The notes beneath the pieces were generated by a model. It worked only from the letters and a program-made list of their open reading frames with translations, had not been told where the DNA came from and ran no database searches. Shown one piece after another: positions 10,163 to 18,135 of a stretch of DNA of 33,912 bases (within the stretch, counting starts at the first letter, position 1; each line of letters starts with the position of its first letter). This DNA is from Rhodobacter sp. (GTDB lineage: Bacteria; Pseudomonadota; Alphaproteobacteria; Rhodobacterales; Rhodobacteraceae), in NCBI GenBank assembly GCA_020250125.1, contig JADCEL010000069.1:1-33912 (forward strand). The letters are read 5' to 3'. The translations under genes and the position numbers were made by a program.

Positions 10163-10494
10163 TCACAGATCAAGACCGGCGAACACCGGAACATGGTCTG
10201 AAGGTTGATCCCATCCGCGCACAGGCCGCAGGATGCGGCTGCCATGCGCGGCACCGGCAATATCGGGTGTCGCCCGGATATGATCCAGACGCCGCCCCCT
10301 GTCCGCCGTGTCCCAGTCGGGGGCACGGCAGGACCACCATCTGTAAAGCAGCCCTGACGGAATGTCCTGGCGGGTGATGTCCACCCGGTTGCCCGCCTCC
10401 TGCACCAGCGCCAGATGATCGACCTCGACCGGGGTGTGGCTGACGATTGTCAGCAACTGCCTGTGGTTCCAGACATCATCTTGGCGCGGGGCAG
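10163..10494 (-). pseudogene. Second, diverged copy of the xth 3' end (truncated exonuclease III)
   Basis: This segment encodes about 110 residues matching the C-terminal part of the intact exonuclease III at 11406-12200, beginning at APRQDDVWNHRQLL and ending in VPVFAGLDL. About four of five residues agree, and nucleotide similarity stops abruptly at about 10494, just after the codons for the catalytic GDLNIAP region, so the first 60 percent of the enzyme is missing. It keeps the LDH and SDH motifs but shows substitutions such as Trp to Arg in the LDHIW segment, consistent with relaxed constraint. It follows the RES toxin stop in the same frame without a start signal of its own. It is probably the remnant left when the toxin-antitoxin pair entered at xth, or of a partial duplication. 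Confidence 0.85.
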
Positions 10495-10522
10495 GAAAAG
10501 GCCAAGGGGTTTCCGGCAGCGA

Positions 10523-10969
10523 TCATGTGCCCAACCGCTCATCAAAGCGGAATGGTTCCTGAAACGCCACCATCACCCCTGCGATACCGGGGTGATGCGG
10601 GTTGATAAGAATGTTTGTATCGTGCCGGATGACCTGACTTGGAACGCGCAGGGCAAGGCTGCCCTTCCCGGCCAGCCAGGCATCGCCAATTGCTCTGAAC
10701 GCGGCCCCCCCGGACGGGGGCAATCCTTCCGGCGCGGCAATATCGCTGTCCGGCAGGTCCAGCGCGATGGCCACCAGTTCCGGCAGGCCGGACGGGCGGC
10801 GCATGGCCGGGGGCAGGTGCACCAACACCTTCAGCGCCGCCAGCGCCAGCGACGACGCGGTATAGACCACAGGCAGACCGGGGCTGTTCCACCTTCCGCC
10901 ATACAGTCGTGCGCCTTCACCATCCAGACCCGGCGCGTGTTCCGGCTTTGTCAGACGCCAGACACGCAC
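10523..10969 (-). CDS. RES-domain toxin, probably impaired by a catalytic Glu-to-Lys change
   Basis: This 148-residue protein has the RES fold of ADP-ribosyltransferase-like toxins (MbcT, ParT) that degrade NAD+ or ADP-ribosylate a target and are held inactive by an Xre/MbcA/ParS antitoxin. Recognisable parts are RLYGGRWNSPGLPVVYTA (Arg26, Tyr36), VPSQVI and NILINP, and the closing PFRFDERL. The spacing of known members (Arg-x9-Tyr-x10-Glu) predicts glutamate at residue 47, in the helix LALAALxVLVHL, but the codon at 10829-10831 is AAG, lysine. A single G-to-A change would explain it. The toxin may therefore be inactive. The GTG start directly follows the antitoxin TAA, which indicates coupling. 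Confidence 0.88.
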   Translation of the reverse strand: MRVWRLTKPEHAPGLDGEGARLYGGRWNSPGLPVVYTASSLALAALKVLVHLPPAMRRPSGLPELVAIALDLPDSDIAAPEGLPPSGGAAFRAIGDAWLAGKGSLALRVPSQVIRHDTNILINPHHPGIAGVMVAFQEPFRFDERLGT

Positions 10970-11347
10970 TTAACCGAAAACGCCATGCGCGATCCGGCCC
11001 AGAACCGATTCCACCTCGCGCCCGCCAAGATCGGTGCGCGCCATGCGGATCGGCACGCCACCGCCCAGCGCAGGGTTCGCGCTGCGCAGCCATTCATCGG
11101 CCAGCGCAGCATCGCCGAAAACCGAGCGCGCCTGCGATACCACGCGCAGCAACCGCGCAAGGGCATCGCCTTCTTCCACTTTCAGCGGTTCACCCGCCGC
11201 CAGGCGCCGCTCCAGCGTGCGGTCGGGGATAATCATGCGGATATCGTCGCGCGTCAGCCCGTGCTGTTCCATCTGCCGGACGATTCCCGACGGAACACCA
11301 CGCTCGACGTCCAGATAGGACAAACCCGTCACAACGAAAGGGATCAT
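10970..11347 (-). CDS. Xre/MbcA/ParS-type antitoxin
   Basis: This 125-residue protein shows the antitoxin pattern: an N-terminal region of helix-turn-helix type (about 15-60, including GLTRDDIRMIIPDRTLERR), then EEGDALARLLRVVSQARSVFGD and the toxin-binding C-terminus ANPALGGGVPIRMARTDLGGREVESVLGRIAHGVFG. In the family, the C-terminal part plugs the RES toxin active site and the N-terminal part autoregulates the promoter. It precedes the toxin gene, the usual order, with no intergenic base. No good Shine-Dalgarno sits before the ATG at 11347; the gap to xth is only 58 bases. Confidence 0.88.
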   Translation of the reverse strand: MIPFVVTGLSYLDVERGVPSGIVRQMEQHGLTRDDIRMIIPDRTLERRLAAGEPLKVEEGDALARLLRVVSQARSVFGDAALADEWLRSANPALGGGVPIRMARTDLGGREVESVLGRIAHGVFG

Positions 11348-11380
11348 TGCCGCGCCGCCATTTGCTGCACCTAATCACGG

Positions 11381-11409
11381 CGTATGGCGGGTCACGCAAC
11401 CAGAATCAA
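11381..11409 (-). promoter_or_regulatory. Possible promoter of the Xre-RES pair
   Basis: On the minus strand, TTGATT (11404-11409, overlapping the xth stop) and CATACG (11381-11386) are 17 bases apart. The upstream box fits the consensus moderately and the downstream box weakly. It is the only plausible pair in the 58-base gap before the antitoxin; readthrough from xth is the alternative. Confidence 0.3.
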
Positions 11410-12200
11410 CCCTGCAGATCAAAACTCGCAAAAACCGGCGCATGGTCTGATGGCTGGTCCCAGCCCCGCGCGGCGCGCAGAATGCGGCTGCCATGCGCGG
11501 CACCGGCAATGTCGGGCGTGGCCCAGATATGATCCAGCCTGCGTCCCTTGTCCGCCGCATCCCAGTCTGATGCACGATAGGACCACCAGGAATACAGAAG
11601 CCCCGCCGGAATGTCCTGGCGCGTGATGTCCACCCAGCGGCCTGCCTCTTGCGCCTGCGCCAGATGCTCCACCTCTTGCGGGGTATGGCTGACGATCTTG
11701 AGCAGTTGCCTGTGGTTCCACACGTCATCCTCACGCGGGGCGATGTTCAGATCGCCCACCAGGATGGCCCGGTCTGGCCGTTCCCAGCGGAAATGGTCGC
11801 GCATCCCGGTCAGGAAATCCAGCTTCTGGCCGAACTTCTCATTCTCCGCCCGGTCGGGGATGTCGCCGCCCGCCGGCACATAGCAGTTGTGAATCGTCAC
11901 CCCGTTTTCCAGCCGCGCAGCAACGTGCCGCGCATGGCCAAGCTGCGCAAAATCCTGCTCACCCGCGTCCATCATCGGCAGCCTCGACAGGATGGCAACG
12001 CCGTTGTAGCCCTTTTGTCCCCGCGCGACGACATAGCGGTAGCCCAGTGCGGCAAAGGTGGCGAGCGGCATCTTTTCGACCGGGCTTTTGCATTCCTGCA
12101 GACACAGGACGTCCGGCTGTTCCTCGGCCAGAAGCCGCGCCACCAGACCTTCGCGCAGGCGGACGGAATTGATGTTCCAGGTCGCAAGGGTAAAGGGCAT
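11406..12200 (-). CDS. xth: Exodeoxyribonuclease III (AP endonuclease)
   Basis: This 264-residue enzyme belongs to the exonuclease III/AP endonuclease family of base-excision repair. Visible active-site elements are TWNINSVRLRE (Asn10), LCLQECK (Glu36, metal), the YVPAGGD loop, VGDLNIAPREDDVW, GRRLDHIWATP and the terminal SDHAPV (Asp-His). The start at 12200 is preferred over 12206: the AAAAGGAG ribosome site abuts the first ATG, but is six bases from the second, a normal spacing. The last 40 percent has a diverged second copy at 10163-10494, on the other side of the RES/Xre genes. This 3' part may thus have been supplied by an incoming segment that kept the gene intact. Confidence 0.95.
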   Translation of the reverse strand: MPFTLATWNINSVRLREGLVARLLAEEQPDVLCLQECKSPVEKMPLATFAALGYRYVVARGQKGYNGVAILSRLPMMDAGEQDFAQLGHARHVAARLENGVTIHNCYVPAGGDIPDRAENEKFGQKLDFLTGMRDHFRWERPDRAILVGDLNIAPREDDVWNHRQLLKIVSHTPQEVEHLAQAQEAGRWVDITRQDIPAGLLYSWWSYRASDWDAADKGRRLDHIWATPDIAGAAHGSRILRAARGWDQPSDHAPVFASFDLQG

Positions 12201-12206
12201 CGGCAT

Positions 12207-12525
12207 CTCCTTTTGCGCGTGACCCTAGGCAACCGTCGGCAAAGGCTCAACCCCGGTCAGCTCAGGCCAGGGTCCGGCGCGGACAGAAAGAAGCCCGGAC
12301 GACGTTCTGGCGGGGGGTATCCCCTGCGGCGATCAAGCCCGGTCTGCCGGTCCCGGTCCGGACCAAGACATCCCGGATGCACCAAAAAAAGGCCGGGCAA
12401 TTGCCCGGCCAGGTCCAACAGGGAGGTTGCTGCACCATTGCCCCGGTGCAGCGAGGGGAACTGACGGGCAGAACAATCTGCCCTTGACCGCTAATACAGG
12501 CCTGACTCTGACCACAATAAGACGA
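12207..12525. other. Gap between xth and the OmpR-type regulator
   Basis: No coding potential is convincing in these 319 bases. They hold the xth ribosome-binding site at the left edge and the regulator's terminator in the middle; the remainder is ordinary GC-rich sequence in which the xth promoter must lie, though no clear boxes are seen. Confidence 0.5.
12384..12410 (-). terminator. Rho-independent terminator of the OmpR-type regulator gene
   Basis: A perfect 20-base palindrome, GGCCGGGCAATTGCCCGGCC, at 12391-12410 is followed on the minus strand by seven T residues (12384-12390). It lies 116 bases after the regulator's stop codon, in the reading direction of that gene, and separates it from xth. 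Confidence 0.85.
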
Positions 12526-13212
12526 TCATGCAACCAATCTGTAACCGCCGCTTTCCGTAACCAGCAGCCGCGCATTTGAAGGATCAGGCTCGATCTTCTG
12601 CCGCAACCGGTAGATGTGCGTTTCCAGGGTGTGGGTTGTCACGCCGGCATTGTACCCCCACACCTCGTGCAGCAGGACATCGCGGGCGACAACGCCCTGG
12701 CTTGCACGATACAGGTATTTGAGAATATTGGTTTCTTTCTCTGTCAGACGGATCTTGCGATCTTTCTCGTCGACCAGGATCTTCAGCGAAGGCCTGAAGG
12801 TGTAATGCCCAAGCTGGAACACCGCATCTTCCGACTGTTCATGCTGGCGCAGCTGGGCACGGATGCGCGCAAGCAACACCGGAAACTTGAACGGCTTGGT
12901 GACATAATCATTTGCCCCCGCATCCAGACCGAGAATCGTGTCGCTGTCCGAATCATGTCCGGTCAACATAAGCACCGGGCATTTGACCCCCTGCTTGCGC
13001 ATCCGGCGGCACAGTTCGCGCCCGTCCGTATCCGGCAGGCCGACATCAAGGATCACCAGATCGTAATGTCCGGCCTTTGCCTTTTCCATCCCCTCGGCCC
13101 CCGTGCGGGCTTCGAAGACGTCAAAGTCCTCGGTCATGACCAATTGTTCGCTCAACGCTTCGCGAAGGTCGTCGTCATCGTCCACCAGCAGAATTTTCTT
13201 GAGGTTCGCCAT
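12526..13212 (-). CDS. OmpR/PhoB-family response regulator (CenR-like)
   Basis: This is a 228-residue cytoplasmic transcription regulator. The receiver domain (about 1-120) has the acidic pocket LLVDDDDDLRE (Asp11-15), phospho-acceptor Asp56 in ILDVGLPDTDGRE, Thr84 and Lys106 in YVTKPF. The winged-helix output domain (about 130-228) contains RLTEKETNILKYLYRA, the recognition-helix region VTTHTLETHIYRLRQKIEP and the terminal wing SGGYRLVA. No histidine kinase gene is adjacent. The sequence resembles the CenR type of alphaproteobacterial envelope/cell-division regulators, but I cannot confirm that name without alignment. A strong GAGGAGCAATGC site precedes the ATG. It is divergent from ribA across 142 bases and ends in a clear intrinsic terminator. 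Confidence 0.93.
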   Translation of the reverse strand: MANLKKILLVDDDDDLREALSEQLVMTEDFDVFEARTGAEGMEKAKAGHYDLVILDVGLPDTDGRELCRRMRKQGVKCPVLMLTGHDSDSDTILGLDAGANDYVTKPFKFPVLLARIRAQLRQHEQSEDAVFQLGHYTFRPSLKILVDEKDRKIRLTEKETNILKYLYRASQGVVARDVLLHEVWGYNAGVTTHTLETHIYRLRQKIEPDPSNARLLVTESGGYRLVA

Positions 13213-13354
13213 TGCATTGCTCCTCTGTTGCCCGCCGTCAGATGCGCGCGCCCCCCGGAACGCGCAAGATTTGCGACAGGGTTCTCACGCGCTCGTGTCG
13301 CCAGCGGGGCAAATGTTTCAATTTCCCTTCATCCTGCCTAGAAAGGGCGAATCC

Positions 13355-14458
13355 GTGACGCAGGTCTTCATGTCCCTTGGCCCGACCATCATCGAACGTC
13401 TTGCCCGGGCACGGGCCGACCTGCGCATGGGCGTGCCGGTGGTGTTGACAGCGGGCGGCCGCGGGGCGATGGCGGTTGCTGTCGAAACGCTGTCTGCGGC
13501 ACGTCTTGCCGGCCTGCGGGACATCGGCGCGCCGGAACTGGTCCTTACGGCGCGGCGCGCAGACACGCTGAAGGCCCGGGCCTATGACGGCGATCTGGCC
13601 CGCATCGCCATTCCCGACGGTGCCGCCTTGCTCTGGCTGCGGGCCATTGCCGATCCGGCGGATGACCTGAACGCCCCGATGAAGGGCCCCTTCCGGTCCT
13701 TGCGCGACGGTCCTGCGGACCTGCACCGGGCGGCGATCCAGCTTGTGAAATCCGCACATCTGCTGCCGGCGGCTGTGGTTGTGCCGGTACCGCATGGGCT
13801 GGCCCTTGCCGGCGACGCCAACCTTACCCTGATTGCCCTGGCAGAGGCCGGCCCGGAATTGTTGCGCGCCTCGCCCCTTCACGCGGTGGCGTCTGCGCGG
13901 CTTCCCATGGCCGCGTCCCAGGCAGGCCGCGTTCATGTATTCCGCCCCGAAGACGGCGGCGAAGACCACTTTGCCATCGAGATCGGCCGACCGGACCGAT
14001 CAGCACCCGTGCTGGCCCGCCTGCATTCCGCCTGTTTCACCGGCGATGTGCTGGGCAGCCTGAAATGCGATTGCGGCCCGCAGTTGCGGGCGGCATTGGC
14101 ACAGATGGGCCGCGACGGGGCGGGCGTTCTGCTGTATCTCAACCAGGAAGGGCGCGGGATCGGGCTTGCCAACAAGCTGCGCGCCTATTCCCTGCAGGAT
14201 CAGGGATTTGATACGGTTGAAGCCAACCACCGGCTTGGCTTTGAGGATGACGAGCGTGATTTCCGGCTGGGATCGGGGATTCTGCGGCAGCTTGGCTTCA
14301 GCGCCGTGCGGCTGATGACGAACAATCCGCGCAAGATTTCGATGATGCAGGCCAACGGGATTGACGTGACCGAACGCGTTCCGCTGACGGTGGGCCAGAC
14401 CGATCAGAACGCCGCCTATCTTGCCACCAAGGTCGCCAAATCCGGTCACCTGACATGA
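13355..14458 (+). CDS. ribA: GTP cyclohydrolase II (riboflavin biosynthesis)
   Basis: RibA opens the imidazole ring of GTP, the first step of riboflavin synthesis. The C-terminal half carries the family marks: the zinc site FTGDVLGSLKCDCGPQL (Cys227, Cys238, Cys240), LNQEGRGIGLANKLRAY, the FRLGSGILRQLG region and LMTNNPRKI. The N-terminal extension of about 170 residues is usual in alphaproteobacterial members and is not a working RibB domain as far as can be seen. With the GTG at 13355 the protein has 367 residues and is preceded by GAAAGGG at good spacing; an ATG at 13370 is the alternative. The stop overlaps the start of the L,D-transpeptidase gene (ATGA). No FMN-riboswitch-like leader is visible. 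Confidence 0.94.
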   Translation: MTQVFMSLGPTIIERLARARADLRMGVPVVLTAGGRGAMAVAVETLSAARLAGLRDIGAPELVLTARRADTLKARAYDGDLARIAIPDGAALLWLRAIADPADDLNAPMKGPFRSLRDGPADLHRAAIQLVKSAHLLPAAVVVPVPHGLALAGDANLTLIALAEAGPELLRASPLHAVASARLPMAASQAGRVHVFRPEDGGEDHFAIEIGRPDRSAPVLARLHSACFTGDVLGSLKCDCGPQLRAALAQMGRDGAGVLLYLNQEGRGIGLANKLRAYSLQDQGFDTVEANHRLGFEDDERDFRLGSGILRQLGFSAVRLMTNNPRKISMMQANGIDVTERVPLTVGQTDQNAAYLATKVAKSGHLT

Positions 14459-14958
14459 GCCGGATCGACCTGGTCGTTACCCGCTGGGGGGCAAGGTTCA
14501 TGGGCCGCCGCTTTGCCTGCGCCATCGGACGCGGCGGGATCACCCGCACCAAGCGCGAGGGCGACGGGGCAACACCGGCGGGAACGCATCATTTCGTCGG
14601 CATGCTGTACCGGCCCGACCGTCTGGCAACCACGCAACTGCCCGGCTGGGCACTGCCCACCGGCCCTTCCGACCTGTGGTCAGACGACAGCCGCGACCCG
14701 GACTACAATCTGATGGTGCGCAGGCCGCACCCCTGGGGACACGAGCGGCTGCAACGGCCCGACCCGCTGTATGATCTGATCCTGATCACCGACTGGAACT
14801 GGCCGCGCGCGGTTCCGGGCGAAGGATCGGCGATTTTCGTGCACACCTGGCGCAAACCGCGCCACCCCACGGCAGGCTGTGTTGCCTTCTCGCGCCGGGA
14901 TCTCCTGTGGATCGCCCGGCGGATCCGTCATCAGACCAGGCTGGTCATCCGCGCCTGA
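14455..14958 (+). CDS. L,D-transpeptidase (YkuD-domain) family protein
   Basis: The 167-residue protein consists almost entirely of a YkuD catalytic domain. The signature is IFVHTWRKPRHPTAGCVAF, with His130 and the nucleophilic Cys142, matching the H-x-G/S-T-x-G-C pattern. Family members crosslink peptidoglycan stem peptides or attach proteins to them in the periplasm. No signal peptide is evident (MSRIDLVVTRWG), as is common for this short subgroup, so export or an unusual substrate must be considered. The start overlaps the ribA stop by four bases, so it is translated from the ribA message. Confidence 0.87.
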   Translation: MSRIDLVVTRWGARFMGRRFACAIGRGGITRTKREGDGATPAGTHHFVGMLYRPDRLATTQLPGWALPTGPSDLWSDDSRDPDYNLMVRRPHPWGHERLQRPDPLYDLILITDWNWPRAVPGEGSAIFVHTWRKPRHPTAGCVAFSRRDLLWIARRIRHQTRLVIRA

Positions 14959-14964
14959 TCCCCT

Positions 14965-14982
14965 TTCCAAACCGCTTTGGAA
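14965..14982. promoter_or_regulatory. LacI/GalR-type operator-like palindrome upstream of the amylosucrase gene
   Basis: The 18-base element TTCCAAACCGCTTTGGAA is symmetric at 16 of 18 positions, with a central CG, the typical layout of LacI-family operators. It lies 34 bases before the GH13 gene start and only a few bases after the L,D-transpeptidase stop. No LacI-type gene is in the window, so the regulator is unknown. Confidence 0.5.
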
Positions 14983-15016
14983 GGCATAGCCTTGCCGCAG
15001 CGGCAGGGGGGATTCC

Positions 15017-16903
15017 ATGACAAAGGCGGCGTCCCTGGCGGATGACGAGGTCTTCGCACTGCGGCTGGATCGCAGTGCAGCCGATCTGTGGGGCATGACC
15101 GACCGTCTGTACGGCGGCCACCCCGGCTATCCGGAATTCCGGGCCGCTTTGCTGAAGGCCATGCGGGCGGCCTGGGCCGACCGTCCGGCGGCGCTGAAAC
15201 GGCTTGACCTGCAACGCGATCTGGAACCCGACTGGTTTCAGCGCCCCGGCATGGCGGGCTATGTGTTTTATATTGACCGATTTGCGGGCACCCTGGCCGG
15301 GGTTCCGGGAAAGCTCGATTATCTTGAAGACCTTGGTGTGACCTGTGTCCATCTGATGCCCTGCCTGAAACCGCGCCCCGGCGACAGCGATGGCGGCTAT
15401 TCGGTGATGGATTACCGCGCGATCAATCCCGTCTTTGGCACGATGGAGGACTTTGAAACGCTGGCCACGGCCCTGCGCGACCGGGGGATGAGCCTGTGCG
15501 TGGACCTGGTGCTGAACCACACCTCCAGGGAACATGCCTGGGCCAGACGGGCCGCAAAGGGTGACCCCAGGTATCAGGACTACTACCTGATGTTCGATGA
15601 CAATACCCTTCCCCGCCAGTACGGGCAGACCCTGGTCGAGGTGTTTCCCGACAATGCGCCGGGGAATTTCACCCATTACCCTGCCTTCGGCAAATGGGTC
15701 TGGACCACCTTCAACGAACATCAGTGGGACCTGAACTGGGCCAACCCGCAGGTGTTCCTGGAAATTGCCGGGATCATGTTCTTCCTGGCCAACCGGGGCG
15801 TGGATGTGCTGCGGCTGGATGCGGTGGCCTTCATGTGGAAGCGGATGGGAACCCGCTGCCAGTCAGAACCCGAGGTACACATGATCCTGCGCGCCCTGCG
15901 CGCGGCCTGCCGGGTGGTCTGCCCGGCGGTGATCCATCTGGAAGAGGCGATCGCGGCCCCGGCCGAGATGCTGGCCTATCTGGGGCGGGGCGAACACGAC
16001 GGCAAGGAAGGCAACCTTGCCTATCACAACAGCCTGATGGTGCAGTTCTGGTCGGCACTGGCGACGCGTGACACCGGCCTGATGACCCATGTTCTGGCCC
16101 GGCATTTTCCGCCGCGCCTCACCAATGCGACCTATGCCACCTATATCCGCTGCCATGACGATATCGGCTGGGCGGTGACGGATGAGGATGCCGCGGCCGT
16201 GGGCATCAGCGGGCCGGCCCACCGGGCCTTTCTGTCAGAGTTCTACGAGGGCGGCTTTCCGGGGTCTTTCGCGCAAGGGGCGCTGTTTCAGGCCAATCCC
16301 GCCACCGGGGACAAGCGGATTTCGGGAAGCTTCGCCTCGCTCGCCGGGCTGGAACGGGCGATGAAGGCGGGCGATGCGGTGGGGGCGGAAACGGCGGTGC
16401 AGCGCATCCTGATGGGGCATGCGCTGATCGCAAGTTACGGGGGCATCCCGCTGATCTACATGGGTGACGAGTTGGCCCTGCTGAACGATTACGGTTATCT
16501 GGCCGTGCCCGATCACGCCCATGACAGCCGCTGGATTCACCGGCCCCGGATGGATTGGGGGCCTGCCGCAGACAGGGAAACGGCCGAAACCCCGGCGGCG
16601 CGGGTCTTTCGCGGCACCCGGCACATCCTGGCGCGGCGCCGTCAGGTGGCGGCGCTGCACGGGGCCTGCCCGGTAGAGGTGCTGCACCCGGGGCCGGCCG
16701 GGGTCTTTGCGTTCCGCCGTGTGGCCCCCACGGGTCCGGTCCTGTGCCTGTTCAACTTTGCCGATGGCTGGCAGGGGGTCAGCGAGGCCTGGGCGCGGGC
16801 GCAGGGGGTGACGCGGATGTGGGATGCCCTGTCAGACGCCGGGGTGGTGGCGCAGGACGGGGTCGTGGCACTGCCGCCGCAGGGGCGGGTCTGGCTGATG
16901 TGA
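15017..16903 (+). CDS. Amylosucrase-type GH13 enzyme (GH13_4-like)
   Basis: This 628-residue protein has the length and layout of amylosucrases, which split sucrose and transfer the glucosyl unit to an alpha-glucan, releasing fructose. The N-terminal helical domain covers about residues 1-85. The (beta/alpha)8 barrel motifs follow: DLVLNHTSREHAWA (region I), GVDVLRLDAVAFMWK with nucleophile Asp268 (II), HLEEAIA with acid/base Glu310 (III) and RCHDDIGW with Asp381 (IV). The CHDDIGW form and the 42-residue spacing between Asp268 and Glu310 match Neisseria amylosucrase (286 and 328). No signal peptide is present. AGGGGGGA precedes the ATG. Sucrose hydrolase or trehalose synthase-like activity remains possible. 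It stands alone with an operator-like palindrome in front. Confidence 0.85.
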   Translation: MTKAASLADDEVFALRLDRSAADLWGMTDRLYGGHPGYPEFRAALLKAMRAAWADRPAALKRLDLQRDLEPDWFQRPGMAGYVFYIDRFAGTLAGVPGKLDYLEDLGVTCVHLMPCLKPRPGDSDGGYSVMDYRAINPVFGTMEDFETLATALRDRGMSLCVDLVLNHTSREHAWARRAAKGDPRYQDYYLMFDDNTLPRQYGQTLVEVFPDNAPGNFTHYPAFGKWVWTTFNEHQWDLNWANPQVFLEIAGIMFFLANRGVDVLRLDAVAFMWKRMGTRCQSEPEVHMILRALRAACRVVCPAVIHLEEAIAAPAEMLAYLGRGEHDGKEGNLAYHNSLMVQFWSALATRDTGLMTHVLARHFPPRLTNATYATYIRCHDDIGWAVTDEDAAAVGISGPAHRAFLSEFYEGGFPGSFAQGALFQANPATGDKRISGSFASLAGLERAMKAGDAVGAETAVQRILMGHALIASYGGIPLIYMGDELALLNDYGYLAVPDHAHDSRWIHRPRMDWGPAADRETAETPAARVFRGTRHILARRRQVAALHGACPVEVLHPGPAGVFAFRRVAPTGPVLCLFNFADGWQGVSEAWARAQGVTRMWDALSDAGVVAQDGVVALPPQGRVWLM

Positions 16904-16987
16904 CTGGGGGTGTCTTGCGGCGGGCACTTTTCACGCCATTGAAATATACATGGTTCCTCCGTTGACTTTTGCGGTTTCTTAACTGTT

Positions 16988-17662
16988 TCAGACCGAACCC
17001 GCCCCGCGCGCCGCATAATCGCGGGCCCCGAAAATCGCACTGCCGACGCGCACATGGGTGGCCCCGGCGGCGATGGCGGCCCCGAAATCGCCGCTCATGC
17101 CCATTGACAGGCCGGAAAGGCCGTTGCGTGCGGCCATGTCGGCAAGGGCGGCAAAATGGGGGGTGCTGTCGCAGCCTTCGGGCGGGATGCACATCAGACC
17201 GGCCAGGGGCAGGTCCATGGCACGGGCGGCGGCGATAAAGGCATCGGCCCCGTCCGGCAGAACCCCGGCCTTTTGCGGTTCGGCCCCGGTGTTGACCTGC
17301 ACGAACAGCTCCGGGCAGTGCCCCCTGTCCTGCACCAGGCGCGCCAGTTTTTCGGCCAGCGACGGGCGGTCCAGCGTGTGGATGGCATCAAACAGGTCCA
17401 GCGCCTGCTTTGCCTTGTTGGTTTGCAGCGGGCCGATCATGTGAACGGCCAGCGGGCCAAAGCGCGCCCGCAGGTCGGGCCATTTTCCGGCCGCTTCCTG
17501 CACGTAATTCTCGCCGAAAACCCTGTGGCCTGCCTTCAGCACCGCAACGACGCGGTCCAGCGGCTGCACCTTGGACACGGCAATCAGGGTGACACTGCCG
17601 GGGGGGCGGCCTGCTGCGGCTTCGGCGGCGGCGATGCGGCGGGTGATGTCAGACAGGGACAT
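16988..17662 (-). CDS. YggS-family PLP homeostasis protein
   Basis: This 224-residue protein belongs to the YggS/PROSC (PLPBP) family, single-domain alanine-racemase-fold proteins that bind pyridoxal phosphate without known catalysis and keep PLP and amino-acid pools in balance. Visible marks are LIAVSKVQP (Lys31, PLP lysine), FGENYVQEA, HMIGPLQTNKAK, VQVNTGAEPQKAG, GLMCIPP and the C-terminal SMGMSGDFGAAIAAGATHVRVGSAIFG. The ATG at 17662 gives the standard N-terminus, although the bases before it (CACCCCTCCCCC) contain no Shine-Dalgarno sequence; leaderless translation or a start further upstream is possible. It is followed by 84 bases before the GH13 stop, convergent with it. Confidence 0.9.
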   Translation of the reverse strand: MSLSDITRRIAAAEAAAGRPPGSVTLIAVSKVQPLDRVVAVLKAGHRVFGENYVQEAAGKWPDLRARFGPLAVHMIGPLQTNKAKQALDLFDAIHTLDRPSLAEKLARLVQDRGHCPELFVQVNTGAEPQKAGVLPDGADAFIAAARAMDLPLAGLMCIPPEGCDSTPHFAALADMAARNGLSGLSMGMSGDFGAAIAAGATHVRVGSAIFGARDYAARGAGSV

Positions 17663-17751
17663 GGGGGAGGGGTGTATCAGGACCTGTGGCCAAAACATAA
17701 TTCTGCCTCTGGCACCCAATGATGTCTGGTAGAATTCGTTGTAAAGCGGTG

Positions 17752-17956
17752 CCTTCTTTCTTGTTGCCGGATTTGTCCGTCGACAAATCCGGCCGCGCCT
17801 GCCTGCCCCCGGCAGGCGCGATTCCGCGCCAGCCCAGGCAGGCGCGGCCGGTTAATCCGTCGTCAGGCCAGTGGAGAGCCCCTTGCCTGCGGGCTTGCGC
17901 CCTTCGGCAATCGGACCGCGGAAACGCTCCACCGGAGCGTTTCCGGCCGGTCCGCG
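17752..17956 (-). repeat. Structured repeat, copy 1
   Basis: This copy reads on the minus strand in the order module IV, III, II, I. Module I is a hairpin with 12-base arms (GCCGGATTTGTC and complement, 17766-17793). Module II contains CGCGCCTGCC/GGCAGGCGCG (17794-17820) and a longer alternative pairing with 17835-17849. Module III is the TTGCC...GGCAA stem (17884-17910). Module IV is GGAAACGCTCC/GGAGCGTTTCC around an ACC loop (17920-17944). It lies downstream of the first porin and behind the YggS start. Apparent reading frames across it are by-products of the palindromes. Confidence 0.85.
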
Positions 17957-18135
17957 ACCTGCCCGTTCCTGATGAGAAATGCCACATGCGATGGTCAGAC
18001 GTCTTGTTCATATTCTGGCCTCGCCGCAGTTCTGGAATGTTGTTCCCGCTTCCTTGCGGCAGTCAGACATTGACGTGGTTCCGGCAAACACCCCCGGTAG
18101 CTGGAAAAGAACCGGTCACTACACTTTGCCCCACC

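Noticed and set aside
10163-10969. RES toxin-exonuclease fusion by stop-codon readthrough
   Set aside because: The toxin TGA is followed in frame by the xth remnant, but there is no readthrough context and the remnant lacks the N-terminal catalytic half; more likely a coincidence of frame.
12391-12410. 20-base perfect palindrome as an operator
   Set aside because: A run of seven T residues follows directly on the minus strand, downstream of the regulator's stop, which fits an intrinsic terminator better.
13213-13354. Possible FMN riboswitch before ribA
   Set aside because: The gap is a short divergent promoter region without the conserved riboswitch core elements.
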